From Pseudarthrobacter sp. fls2-241-R2A-127 (GTDB lineage: Bacteria; Actinomycetota; Actinomycetes; Actinomycetales; Micrococcaceae), in assembly GCF_030209355.1 (NCBI RefSeq), contig NZ_JARVSF010000012.1, positions 167,592 to 231,591 of the forward strand: 64,000 nucleotides of DNA, read 5' to 3'. Positions 35,481-43,755 of the stretch are shown here, piece by piece; positions within the stretch are counted from its first letter, which is position 1, and each line of letters opens with the position of its first letter. The translations under genes were made by a program, and so were the position numbers. The notes under the pieces were generated by a model. That model saw nothing but the letters and a program-made list of their open reading frames with translations, searched no databases and was not told the DNA's origin.

Positions 35481-36443
35481 ATGTCACTGCAGGAAATCGA
35501 GTTCACGTCCGCCAACGGCCGCGACACCATCCAGGCCTGGGTCTACGAACCCACCGGGCAGCCGAAGGCCATCGTGCAGCTGATCCACGGGCTCGGCGAG
35601 CACTCCCGCCGCTACCTCCACCTCATCTCCACCCTGGTGGACGCCGGATTCATCGTGGTGGCAGGTGACCATGCCGGGCACGGGCGCACGGCCATGCAGC
35701 AGGGCACCTGGGGCGACGCCGGCGAGGACGCCGCCAGCGTGGTGGTCGCAGACGAGGTCACCCTCCAGGCCAAGGCCAAAGCGGCGCTCCCCAAGCTTCC
35801 CTACGTGGTGTTCGGCCACAGCTGGGGCTCCATGATCGCCCGCGGCATGGCCGTCGACCCGCGCGCACAGCTCTCCGGCCTGATTCTCTGCGGCATCGCC
35901 GCCCAAATCCGGGGCATCAAAACAATGATCAACCGGCCCGAACTGGCACGACTTGCCTCCGGCGAGCGCGGCGCCGAGCCCGCACCCCAAGAACTGGTGG
36001 GCCAGATGTTTGACGGTTTCGTGGGCCGCTTCGGCGAAAATGCGGGCCCCACTGCCTGGGTCGCGCTGGACGTCGACGTGGTTGCCGACCACGGGCGGGA
36101 CCCTTTCAACAACTTCGGCGCACCGCTCAGCGCCCGGTTCCTGCAGGGCTTCGTGGACCTCTACGACCAGGTCAACGCCGACGACTGGTACAAACAGCTC
36201 CCCGCCGGCCTCCCCGTGCTGATCCTCGCCGGCGACCAGGACCCGGTCACCAACTACGGCGAAGGCGCCTACCACGTGGCCAACCGCCTGGTGGATTCCG
36301 GCCACGCGGACGTCCGCACCCGCGTCTTTCCCGGCGTCCGGCACGAGGTGCACAACGAACCCACCACCCGCGCCGAGACGGAGCGCGAGACGGTCGAGTT
36401 CATCCAGCGGGTCGCGCAGGGACAGGACACCCCCGCGCCCTGA
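35481..36443 (+). CDS. Alpha/beta hydrolase, monoacylglycerol-lipase-like
   Basis: A 320-residue serine hydrolase. Oxyanion-hole motif HGLGEHSRRY (36-45), nucleophile Ser114 in GHSWGS, the acid residue in LAGDQDPVTNYG, and His in VRHEVHNE make a complete triad. The HGxxEHxxRY pattern is that of monoacylglycerol lipase/lysophospholipase (PldB) relatives, so a lipid ester is the likely substrate. A strong GGGAGGAACAC ribosome-binding site precedes the ATG. A hairpin repeat lies just after its stop. Confidence 0.87.
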   Translation: MSLQEIEFTSANGRDTIQAWVYEPTGQPKAIVQLIHGLGEHSRRYLHLISTLVDAGFIVVAGDHAGHGRTAMQQGTWGDAGEDAASVVVADEVTLQAKAKAALPKLPYVVFGHSWGSMIARGMAVDPRAQLSGLILCGIAAQIRGIKTMINRPELARLASGERGAEPAPQELVGQMFDGFVGRFGENAGPTAWVALDVDVVADHGRDPFNNFGAPLSARFLQGFVDLYDQVNADDWYKQLPAGLPVLILAGDQDPVTNYGEGAYHVANRLVDSGHADVRTRVFPGVRHEVHNEPTTRAETERETVEFIQRVAQGQDTPAP

Positions 36444-36470
36444 CCACCCCTTAGGAAAGCAGCCCGGACA

Positions 36471-36520
36471 AAAGGCACGACGACGGCACGCGCCCAGCCG
36501 CCGTCGTCGTACCTTCCAGC
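36471..36520 (+). repeat. Interspersed hairpin repeat, copy A
   Basis: A 50-base element with stem arms ACGACGACGGC (36477-36487) and its complement (36500-36510), then the conserved tail TTCCAGC. Copies B (41738-41787) and C (46570-46618) share the whole layout and most bases. It is located between the hydrolase stop and the YciI gene and may double as a terminator. Confidence 0.75.
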
Positions 36521-36566
36521 AGGCGGGAGGGAGCCCCGGCAACCGCCGGGTGGTAAGTTCTGCCGC

Positions 36567-36845
36567 ATGGAATGTGTGGTGCTGTACACCGTGCGCGCGG
36601 GCGTGGACCGCGCCCGGATCATGGAAACCTTCCCCCGCCACAAGGCCTTCTATGAGGCCTTCCACGCCGACGGCGGAGGCCTGGTGGCGCTGGGCGCGTT
36701 CGTGGACCCGGACCCGGCGGCCAGCTCCATGGGGATCTTCACATCCCGGCAGGAAGCGGAGCGGTTCGTCGCCGGAGACCCTTTCGTCACGGAGGGCCTG
36801 GCGGAGCCGCGGCTGCTCGACTGGAACTCAGTGCGCCCCGGCTAG
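36567..36845 (+). CDS. YciI-family protein
   Basis: A 92-residue ferredoxin-like-fold protein of the YciI family. The conserved histidine (His25 in RHKAFYE), the GGGLVALGAFVDPDP turn and GIFTSRQEAERFVAGDPFV follow the family pattern. Family members are small enzymes or enzyme-like proteins of mostly unknown role. It is preceded by hairpin repeat A and converges with the broken SRPBCC gene, six bases away. Confidence 0.82.
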   Translation: MECVVLYTVRAGVDRARIMETFPRHKAFYEAFHADGGGLVALGAFVDPDPAASSMGIFTSRQEAERFVAGDPFVTEGLAEPRLLDWNSVRPG

Positions 36846-36851
36846 GAGCAC

Positions 36852-37427
36852 CTACGCCCGCGGCGGTGCCTCACCCGACCGCCGGCGGCGCGGTGCGAAC
36901 GTGGGCCCGGCGGGTGCCGGGATCTTGGCGGGGTCGGCTCCCGGCCGCCGTCGGCGTAATTCCAAGGCCAGCGCCTCCTGACCGCGCGCCATCGCCCACC
37001 GATGGTTCGCGGCAAAGGCGGGCTTGAGCAGCCAGCTCAGCCGCCGCAACAGCGGTTTCGCCGCGCTGACCCGCCACTCGTAGGTGACCACCGTTTCGGG
37101 CCCGTCCTGCTCGAACGTCCAGCGTCCGGTGCCGTTGAGGTCGCCCCGCGCAGACAGGGCGAAGCCCTCCTCAGTGACCGGTTCGGTGAGGGTGAGCTCC
37201 CACGTGAGCGTGTAGGGAAGCCAGCCTTTGGTGTGGAGGAAGAAGGCCTTCCCGGTGCCGTCCGGGTTGCCTTTTTCCCGGGGCTCGACGGCCAGGTACA
37301 CGGAGGGCCACCAGCGCGGAAGCGTGCCGGCGTCGCCCAGGATGTCCATGACCTCCCGCGGGGTCCCGGCCACGCGCCATACGGTCAGGAATTCTTAGTC
37401 GGTGCTGCTGTTCGAAGTGCCGGCCAT
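36852..37427 (-). pseudogene. SRPBCC-family (START/polyketide cyclase-like) gene with a nonsense codon near its start
   Basis: The minus-strand frame from ATG 37427, which has GGAGG five bases upstream, reads ten codons (MAGTSNSSTD) and then TAA at 37395-37397. Without the stop the frame continues EFLTVWRVAGTPREVMDILGD, the normal start of this SRPBCC group, through WPSVYL and an intact ~170-residue domain. A tyrosine codon changed to TAA would explain it. Restart at GTG 37373 is possible but lacks a ribosome-binding site and would remove the first beta strand. The domain binds hydrophobic ligands in its family; the function here is unknown and probably lost or reduced. Confidence 0.75.
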
Positions 37428-37518
37428 AGGTGCCTCCACGGCGAGGATGAATAGTCGGCCCACAGTACCCACGGCGCTGTGGAGGGTCAACGGGCTGTTG
37501 CTTGAATGACCAGCGGCA

Positions 37519-39192
37519 TCAGTAGGTGGCGGCGTTGGCGATCAGGTGCGGCGGCAGCGGCTGCTGGTTGAAGTCGAAGGCCTGCGTGAGGTCGCCCAGG
37601 ATCGGGCTGTTTTCCCTGACGTCCGGGCGGGGGTCGGGCCGGCCGTCGGTGGCCGGATCGATGCGCTGCCCGTGCAGGAAGTCGTCTTCGATGAACTTGA
37701 TATACGCGTCCTGGCTCAGCGTCTGGTGGTCGATGTACCCCTGCTTCGCGAAGGGGCTGATGATCAGGCTGGGGACCCGGAACCCGTATCCGTTGCTGTC
37801 CGCGGTGGGCGGTTGCACATGGTCGTAGAACCCGCCCCAGTCGTCCCAGTTCAGGAAGATGGCGGTGCTGTTCCAGTCGGGTCCGCTCATGATGGCGTTG
37901 ATGAGGCCGGCCACGTACTGCTGCCCCGTGCTGATTTTCGCCGGCGCGTGTTCGCTCACCTTATCGGTGGGGGCGATCCACGTCACGGCGGGCAGCGCGC
38001 CCCTTCGGGCGGCGTCGTAGAAGTTGGTCAGGGGCTGGATGTTCCCCAGTTCCCCGTCCTGTTTGACGGTGTCGAAGTACAGCAGCGGGTTCCACAGGCC
38101 CGGCGTCGTGGCATCCTGCTTGATCGGGGCGCAGGTGGCTGCGTCATCCCGGCAGTCCGGTTCGGTGCCCTTGAAGACGTAGTAGTTCCAGGAGACGTGC
38201 TGTTGGTGGAGCAGGTACGTCAGGTCTGTCCAGGCGTAGTCGGGCAAGTGAAGGTGTTTGGCGGCGTCGGAGAGTTCCTGCTTCAACGCTGCCGGAACGT
38301 TCGCGGCGTCGACGGCGGCCTGGCAGGCCGGGTAGGTGTCATTGGGCTTGCAGCTGGCGTTGACCAGCCGGTCCACTCCTGCGGCCAGATCCGGACTGAT
38401 GGCCGCCGCGGTCAGCGCTTCCTTGCAGGGTGCCAGGTCGGCCGCGGTCTGGCATTTCCCGATCAGTGTGTTGCCGATGATCTCGGGGTCGGGTCCGGAG
38501 TCCGGGTTCTGGAGCGCATTGGTGCACGACGCCGGGTCCCCGGCGGTGGTGCATTTGGCTGACCATTCAGAGACCAGGTACAGGTGGGCCGGAAGGCTCC
38601 AGGCGGAGGCGGAGGCGAACATGTGGTCCTGGAGCGTGAAGTTGCGGGCGTAGTCCCAGTACGTGGGGAGGTCCCGGCCATCGTGGTACCCCATCACATC
38701 CGTGGCGGTGGGCCGGTAGCTGCAGTTCGCCTGGGTGGCGGTGCACCCGGCCACGCCCTTTTCCGCCTGGGTCACGAAGCCGTCCATGGCCCCGTTGTCC
38801 ACGTCCGCCACTTCGTCGTTATGGCTGTGCGGGGCACCCACGTTGGCATCGGCAGCATTGTAGAAGGGTTTGACGCACCCGCCGTTGGCCGGGTCCGGCA
38901 GGCACACGGCCGGTTCGTTGTTGACCATCGGTATCCCGTCGGCACCCGGGTACGTCCCGAAGTACGTGTCAAAGGAGCGGTTCTCCTGGGTAATGATCAC
39001 CACGTGCTTGATCTTGGAAATCCCGGCGTCGGCGCTGACCGGTCCCCCGGCGGCGCCGCTTCCGGCGAATGCCAGGAGCGCCCCGAGGGCCAGGGCGATC
39101 CAGCCCGCCAAGAGGCTTTGGGACCGGGAGCGAGCCAGCCCAAGGCGGCGCAGGACTGTACCCCGCGTGAAGCGCCTCCCGGTGCTGAACAT
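37519..39192 (-). CDS. Secreted phosphoesterase / phospholipase C-type acid phosphatase
   Basis: A 557-residue exported protein of the PF04185 phosphoesterase family (phospholipases C and acid phosphatases). A basic N terminus and hydrophobic segment (~27-47) form the signal or anchor. The family hallmark is HVVIITQENRSFDTYFGTYPG, with DHMFASASAWSLPAHLYLVSEW and NWDDWGGFYDHVQPP later. Several cysteines in the middle suggest disulfides outside the cell. Start ATG 39192 follows AGGAGG; the open frame continues upstream but without support. Likely phosphate scavenging or lipid hydrolysis. Confidence 0.86.
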   Translation of the reverse strand: MFSTGRRFTRGTVLRRLGLARSRSQSLLAGWIALALGALLAFAGSGAAGGPVSADAGISKIKHVVIITQENRSFDTYFGTYPGADGIPMVNNEPAVCLPDPANGGCVKPFYNAADANVGAPHSHNDEVADVDNGAMDGFVTQAEKGVAGCTATQANCSYRPTATDVMGYHDGRDLPTYWDYARNFTLQDHMFASASAWSLPAHLYLVSEWSAKCTTAGDPASCTNALQNPDSGPDPEIIGNTLIGKCQTAADLAPCKEALTAAAISPDLAAGVDRLVNASCKPNDTYPACQAAVDAANVPAALKQELSDAAKHLHLPDYAWTDLTYLLHQQHVSWNYYVFKGTEPDCRDDAATCAPIKQDATTPGLWNPLLYFDTVKQDGELGNIQPLTNFYDAARRGALPAVTWIAPTDKVSEHAPAKISTGQQYVAGLINAIMSGPDWNSTAIFLNWDDWGGFYDHVQPPTADSNGYGFRVPSLIISPFAKQGYIDHQTLSQDAYIKFIEDDFLHGQRIDPATDGRPDPRPDVRENSPILGDLTQAFDFNQQPLPPHLIANAATY

Positions 39193-39383
39193 GGCGTCCT
39201 CCTGACGCTGCTCCTGCGAACCGGCCGCCACCGCATCAACACCATCCTGCAGGGGTCCGGCCAATGGGGTTACCCTCCCACACCCTCCCTACGCACCTGA
39301 CGGGAATTTTCTGGGAACTTGCCCACAATCCACCGGCCCGCGGTGCGGACGCCAAAGGAGATCCGTAAACCCGGGTTCGCTGC

Positions 39384-40874
39384 CTAGGGGCGTGCGGGCC
39401 GGGACCTGTAGACGTGGCCAGGGACCAGCGGCGTTCCTTCGAAAAGCTGGGGGACGGACACCAGCCGGTAGCCCTGACCTTGCAGGGAGGCAATCAGCTC
39501 CTTCTGTCCGGAGATAGTGGTGGGCTGGACGTCGTGCATGAGCACCATGGCGCCGGGCGTGATTTCCTTGAGTACTTTGGGCACGAACACCGCCGGGTTC
39601 TTGCTCTGCCAGTCAAGCGAGTCCACTGCCCAGAGCATGAGGGGTTTGCCCACCGCGCCCTGCACGGCGGCATCAGCTGCTCCGTAGGGCGGGCGCATCA
39701 TGGTGGGGGCGGTGCCGGTGGCGGCCAGAATGGCGGCATCCGTACGCTCAATTTCCTTTTTGACCGCGGGCGGGGACAGCTTGGTCAGATTACCGTGGCT
39801 GTAGGTGTGGTTGCCGATCGCGTATCCCGCGTCGGCCACCTCCTTTGCGGTGGACGGGTTGGCGGTGGCGTTGGACCCCGTCATGAAGAAGGTGGCTTGG
39901 GCGTTCGCCTCGTTCAGGATTTCCATCAGCTGCGGTGTCGTGTGGGCGTCCGGGCCGTCGTCGTACGTCAAAGCGGCGCACGGGACGATGTCGCAGTTCA
40001 CGTGCCGGAGTGCCGGCGCCATCGCGGGACGCGGGACGGCGGCGGCGTTCAGCTGCTCCAGGACCTGCCGGCCGTAGTCACTAAGCACAGCCCCGGCCTC
40101 GGCGGCGTTCATGGTCAAGGTCACGTTGCCCCCGGGGTTCCCGGGAACCTCTGCGGACACCGCCAGCTCCCCGGACGGTTTCAGGACCAGGTCGCCTACC
40201 GGGACGTCCTGCCGGACCAGCGCGGCGATCTGCGCGGGGATGCCCACCATGCGCGATTGGATGCCCGGAACCGCCTCCGGCCGCACCAGCTCCGCGCCGC
40301 CACGGACAGCCCCGGAAACCGTGTCAACGTACACGGTTTCCGATCGCTCTGAGACGGTCCCGCCCGTCCCGGAAGTCTTCACTTTTTGGCGGACAACAAT
40401 CACTGTTCCCGCAGCCTGAACGGGCGCCGCGGACACCGTCATCTCCTGGCCCTCGGGATGCTGTGCGTTCAGGGCCATCGCGGGCCGGTATCGGCCACCC
40501 ACCGGCGCAGCCGCATCGAGGAGTCCCAGCAGCCACGAGTCGACATGCGTGTTCAACCCGGGCACCCCGTCAACGTAGGTCCAGGACGCATGCACACGGC
40601 GCTCCCCCACGTGGGCCGTCAAGGCCATCCCGTACCCGCCCGGCACCTCCACCGGTCCGTTCAGCGCATCCGAGAGCGGCTGGGGCAACGCCACGGTCTC
40701 CGGTTGGCTGGAAACCCGTTCGTGGGAGTTCAACGCCGGGTACGGCGCGCCGGCCATGCTCTCACCACCGCTGACGAGCGCCGCCGCGCAAATCGCCGCC
40801 AGGAGGACATGCAGGCCGGCCCGGGTTGCGTTCCCGCGGGTGCCACCCCAACCGTGCCCCATCGATCCGCCCAC
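39384..40874 (-). CDS. Exported polysaccharide deacetylase (NodB domain)
   Basis: A 496-residue secreted protein: signal peptide (~18-42), a ~240-residue N-terminal region with no motif I know, then a carbohydrate esterase 4 NodB domain. All five catalytic motifs are present: TYDDGPD, HTYSH, RPPYG, WAVDSLDW and VLMHD. It should remove N-acetyl groups from peptidoglycan or another wall polymer, and the conserved TYDDGPD and two histidines supply the metal site. ATG 40874 is one candidate; another (MGHGWGG) follows four codons on. Confidence 0.87.
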   Translation of the reverse strand: MGGSMGHGWGGTRGNATRAGLHVLLAAICAAALVSGGESMAGAPYPALNSHERVSSQPETVALPQPLSDALNGPVEVPGGYGMALTAHVGERRVHASWTYVDGVPGLNTHVDSWLLGLLDAAAPVGGRYRPAMALNAQHPEGQEMTVSAAPVQAAGTVIVVRQKVKTSGTGGTVSERSETVYVDTVSGAVRGGAELVRPEAVPGIQSRMVGIPAQIAALVRQDVPVGDLVLKPSGELAVSAEVPGNPGGNVTLTMNAAEAGAVLSDYGRQVLEQLNAAAVPRPAMAPALRHVNCDIVPCAALTYDDGPDAHTTPQLMEILNEANAQATFFMTGSNATANPSTAKEVADAGYAIGNHTYSHGNLTKLSPPAVKKEIERTDAAILAATGTAPTMMRPPYGAADAAVQGAVGKPLMLWAVDSLDWQSKNPAVFVPKVLKEITPGAMVLMHDVQPTTISGQKELIASLQGQGYRLVSVPQLFEGTPLVPGHVYRSRPARP

Positions 40875-40964
40875 TCCTCCGGTGTTTGACCCCTTGATTG
40901 TCCCTTAATACCAGTCCAACATGACGGAACCGGGGCCGCGCAGGGAACGGACAGGTCCGCCGCG

Positions 40965-41643
40965 CTAGATGGTCACGTTGAGCCCCGCGGTGTAGCCGGC
41001 CGCAGCCGAACCGTTCATCGTTGCCAGCTGGTAGATGCCGCCGTCGTCGCCGAACACGTTGTCCGACTGCAGAGTGGTGCGGGCCATGTTGGTGATGCTG
41101 CGCTCGTAGCCGGGGGTGGGCGTAAACGTCGTCGCAGGCCGCCTTGGGCAACGCGACCTGGGAGACAGCCAGTACCTGCCCGGCGGCCGTAGCATTGTTC
41201 GTGGACTCGAACACCTCGAAGTGAATGGGCGGCCAGCGCCCGGAGTAGGCGGCCGGGAAGATCGACGTGAACGTGACCTGCCCGTTGGCGTCGGCTTCCT
41301 GCACGCCGCGCAGGTAGTTCTCGTTCTTCAGGCTCGAGTCGTACATCGAGTATTTCCCGTCCCGGTCGCAGTGCCAGGCGTACACCGCGGCGCCGGCCAT
41401 CGGGGTGCAACCGTTGGCGTTGTCCAGGAGGGTCAGGGTGAACGTCAGCGGAACTCCCTCGGCCTTCGCTGAGGCAGTGCCGAAGCTCGAGGTAATGTCC
41501 CGCCGCACTACCCCGGTCGCTTCCAGGACGTTCGGGCCGTTGGAGCCATCGCCGGGGTAGGGTCCTGCGGTTTCCTCCGGGATTTCCACGCCGCACTCAG
41601 CGATGGCCCGGGTCAGTGTTGGAAGGGCGGTGGCATGGTCCAA
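40965..41643 (-). pseudogene. Decayed intradiol ring-cleavage dioxygenase
   Basis: The product starts CGVEIPEETAGPYPGDGSNG and follows secreted intradiol dioxygenases of actinobacteria through QVALPKAACDDVYA. The frame then breaks: the expected TPGYERSITNMARTTL-type ending lies in another frame to a stop at 40965. One extra C near 41118-41120 explains the shift. The usual signal/lipoprotein N terminus is missing, since the frame opens only ~16 residues before the domain, and hairpin repeat B sits in its place. The conserved WPHIHFE reads WPPIHFE, losing a histidine. Three defects together argue for a pseudogene. Confidence 0.78.
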
Positions 41644-41737
41644 GGAAACCGGACGGGGCTGTGCGGTGAGGCGGTTGAGGCTGTGCCGTTGCTGTGCGTC
41701 CGGACGGCCCCTTCCCCGCGGAAAACCTGCCCCGCAG

Positions 41738-41787
41738 AAAGTTACGACGCCGGCACCCGCCCCGCCGCCGTCGTCGTCCGTTCCAGC
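41738..41787 (+). repeat. Interspersed hairpin repeat, copy B
   Basis: Same layout as copy A: arm ACGACGCCGGC (41744-41754), centre ACCCGCC, opposite arm ending GTCGTCGT, then CCGTTCCAGC. It is nearly identical to copy C across the centre and 3' tail. It lies about 95 bases upstream of the dioxygenase remnant. Confidence 0.75.
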
Positions 41788-41821
41788 GAGGCCGGGCCAG
41801 CGCCCCAGGCGCCGGAAATGC

Positions 41822-41860
41822 GAGGCGGGGCAGGCCCATTGGAGCCTGCCCCGCCTCTTT
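41822..41860. terminator. Strong stem-loop with T run downstream of the GntR gene
   Basis: A perfect 14-bp stem GAGGCGGGGCAGGC (41822-41835) with its complement at 41844-41857 and TTT after the right arm. It is oriented best for plus-strand transcription but also lies 108 bases past the GntR stop on the minus strand, so it may act in both directions. Confidence 0.65.
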
Positions 41861-41965
41861 GCACCGGCTGATTCCCTGCGCCCGACTTTCGGGTTTCCTG
41901 TTGCGATGGAGTATGCAGGAACATCTGCCGGCGGGCTTGAAGGGACGCTGCCGGGCAGGGTGTGC

Positions 41966-42601
41966 CTAGAGCGTCCGGGGGTCCTCGGCGTACATCTTCA
42001 ACCTGATGGCCAGGGCCTCCGTCATGTGCCGGGCTGCCACATTGCCTGCACGTTCGGGGTCGCCCTCATCGATGGCTGCCAGCAGTTCGGCGTAGGCCGC
42101 CAGCACCGCCGGCCACCGGCCGGGGTAGGTCAGGGTTGTGAAGGAATACCGCCGCACCTGCTGGTCCAACCGCTCCAGCAGGCTGATCAGCGACGGGCTG
42201 TGGGTGGCGTGCCAGAGCTGTGTGTGGAAGGTGCGGTTCGTGTCCGCGAGCGCCCGCCCATCGTTGACGTCCAGATCGCGCATCTTCAGCAGCAGCGCGT
42301 TCAGCGAGCGCTTATCCAGCGGCGTTGCCTTGATGGCCGCCTTGGAAGCGGCGGCCTGCTCGAGGATGATTCGCGACTCGTAAATGTCGATGATCTCTTC
42401 GGCCGAATGCGTGCGGACCACCACCGCCTTGCCGCGCCGTTCGAGCAGGCCGTCCTGTTCCAGCCGCTGGAGGGCTTCCCGCACGGGCGTTCTTGAAGCA
42501 CCGTACCGCTTGGTGAGCTTCGCCTCCGTCAGCGGCTCGTCCGGGGCAAAGACGCTCGCCAGAACGTCGTCCCGGAGCCGTTGATGAATGGGAGTGGCCA
42601 C
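41966..42601 (-). CDS. GntR-family regulator (FadR/FCD type)
   Basis: A 211-residue regulator with an N-terminal winged helix (LTEAKLTKRYGASRTPVREALQRLEQDGLLERR) and a C-terminal FCD helical domain with the metal-type residues around NRTFHTQLWHA and ARHMTEAL. Start GTG 42601 is chosen because AGAGGAACA lies upstream; a longer frame from 42634 would include the probable operator. FCD regulators commonly respond to small organic acids, which fits the PrpF/DctA genes nearby, although a LysR gene intervenes. Confidence 0.85.
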   Translation of the reverse strand: MATPIHQRLRDDVLASVFAPDEPLTEAKLTKRYGASRTPVREALQRLEQDGLLERRGKAVVVRTHSAEEIIDIYESRIILEQAAASKAAIKATPLDKRSLNALLLKMRDLDVNDGRALADTNRTFHTQLWHATHSPSLISLLERLDQQVRRYSFTTLTYPGRWPAVLAAYAELLAAIDEGDPERAGNVAARHMTEALAIRLKMYAEDPRTL

Positions 42602-42633
42602 TGTTCCTCTTTCCCAGTTATTTCCGCATACCA

Positions 42634-42643
42634 TTGTATACAG
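42634..42643. promoter_or_regulatory. Candidate GntR/FadR-type operator
   Basis: TTGTATACAG with the perfect 8-bp core TGTATACA lies 33 bases upstream of the GntR start. It matches the TNGTATACNA-like sites bound by many FCD-type GntR regulators, so autoregulation is likely. Confidence 0.55.
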
Positions 42644-42721
42644 TCGTACGCAGAGATGCGGGGACGCCTTCCCGGGAGTGGGACGTGGCGCACTCCCGGC
42701 GGGAACGCGACCCCTCCTTCC

Positions 42722-43627
42722 TCAGGAAGCCTGACCTTTGGCGATGGAACGGAACACCTTGGTTGCCTGCTGCGCGGCCGGGCTGAGCCGCCGGTTTGCC
42801 AGGTGGGCAAGGAGGATCCGCCGCTTCGGAGAGCCGGCCAGTGGAACAGCTACGACGTCGGGCCGCAGGGCGGTCAGCGCAAGCTTCGGCGCCAACGCAA
42901 TGCCGATACCCGCCGCCACCATGCCCTGCGTCTCCTGGTAGTCGTTGGCGGCAAAGGCGATCCGCGGCTCGAACCCCGCGTCACGGCATACCCGGCTGAG
43001 GACGTCGGCTACCGGGTGCTCGTCGCGCACCACCCACTCCTGGTCACTCAAGGAACCGATGCGGACCGAGCCCAGCCCCGCCGCTGGATGGTCCCGCGGC
43101 ACCAGCAACACGGTTGGATCGCTCATCAGCCGGACCAACGTCAGATCGGGATCCTCGATTTGCTGCCAGGGATAGTCCCACAGCAGCGTCAGCTCGATTT
43201 CCCGCCGCCGCAGCCGCTCCAGCAGGCCGTCCCGGCGGGCGCTGACCACCGTCACTGCCACGTCCGGGTGGCGCGCACGGAACGCCAGCACAACGTCCGG
43301 CATCAAAGAGGCGCCAACAGTCGGAAAGGTCCCCAGCCGCAGCTGCCCCCGGCGAAGGCCCGCGAACTCCCCCATTTCGGCACGGGCAGCTTCAACGGTC
43401 CTGTCGATGTCGTCGGCGTAGTGCAGCAGGGCGTGCCCCGCCTCCGTAAGTACCACGCCCCGGGGATGCCGCTCGATGAGCACCACGCCCATCTCCTGCT
43501 CAAGTTTTGCGATCTGCTGCGACACAGCCGAGGTGGTGAAGGACAGGGCCGCGGCGGCGGAGGTCAGCGAACCGGAACGCCCCACTTCGCGGAGCACATG
43601 GAGCCGGTGGAGATCGAGGATTGCCAT
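42722..43627 (-). CDS. LysR-family regulator divergent from prpF-like gene
   Basis: A 301-residue LysR regulator: helix-turn-helix at residues ~5-62 (GSLTSAAAALSFTTSAVSQQIAKLEQEMG), then an effector-binding domain of normal length. It is divergent from the PrpF-like gene at 43756 with a 128-base shared promoter region, so it probably activates the PrpF-DctA operon in response to the transported acid. The ATG is at 43627. Confidence 0.9.
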   Translation of the reverse strand: MAILDLHRLHVLREVGRSGSLTSAAAALSFTTSAVSQQIAKLEQEMGVVLIERHPRGVVLTEAGHALLHYADDIDRTVEAARAEMGEFAGLRRGQLRLGTFPTVGASLMPDVVLAFRARHPDVAVTVVSARRDGLLERLRRREIELTLLWDYPWQQIEDPDLTLVRLMSDPTVLLVPRDHPAAGLGSVRIGSLSDQEWVVRDEHPVADVLSRVCRDAGFEPRIAFAANDYQETQGMVAAGIGIALAPKLALTALRPDVVAVPLAGSPKRRILLAHLANRRLSPAAQQATKVFRSIAKGQAS

Positions 43628-43643
43628 GAACTGAGTTTAGCAA

Positions 43644-43663
43644 AAGTAGATAGTCGTCCACTT
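43644..43663. promoter_or_regulatory. Candidate LysR box between the LysR and PrpF-like genes
   Basis: An imperfect inverted repeat, AAGTAGAT-AGTC-GTCCACTT (two mismatches over eight-base arms), starts 17 bases upstream of the LysR ATG. Location and symmetry fit autoregulation plus control of the divergent operon. Confidence 0.4.
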
Positions 43664-43755
43664 ATTTGCGATTGTGCTGAAGGCTCGCATCCCTGATCGT
43701 AGAAGTACAAGGCGCTGTGAAGTAGAGCACCTGCAAGTTACGAGGGAGAAATACA

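Larger units (their letters stand above)
41644..41965. other. 322-base gap holding a hairpin repeat and a terminator
   Basis: Between the dioxygenase remnant and the GntR gene. It contains interspersed repeat B (41738-41787) and the stem-loop at 41822-41857. I find no intact gene; the upstream part could be the eroded 5' end of the dioxygenase. Confidence 0.5.
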
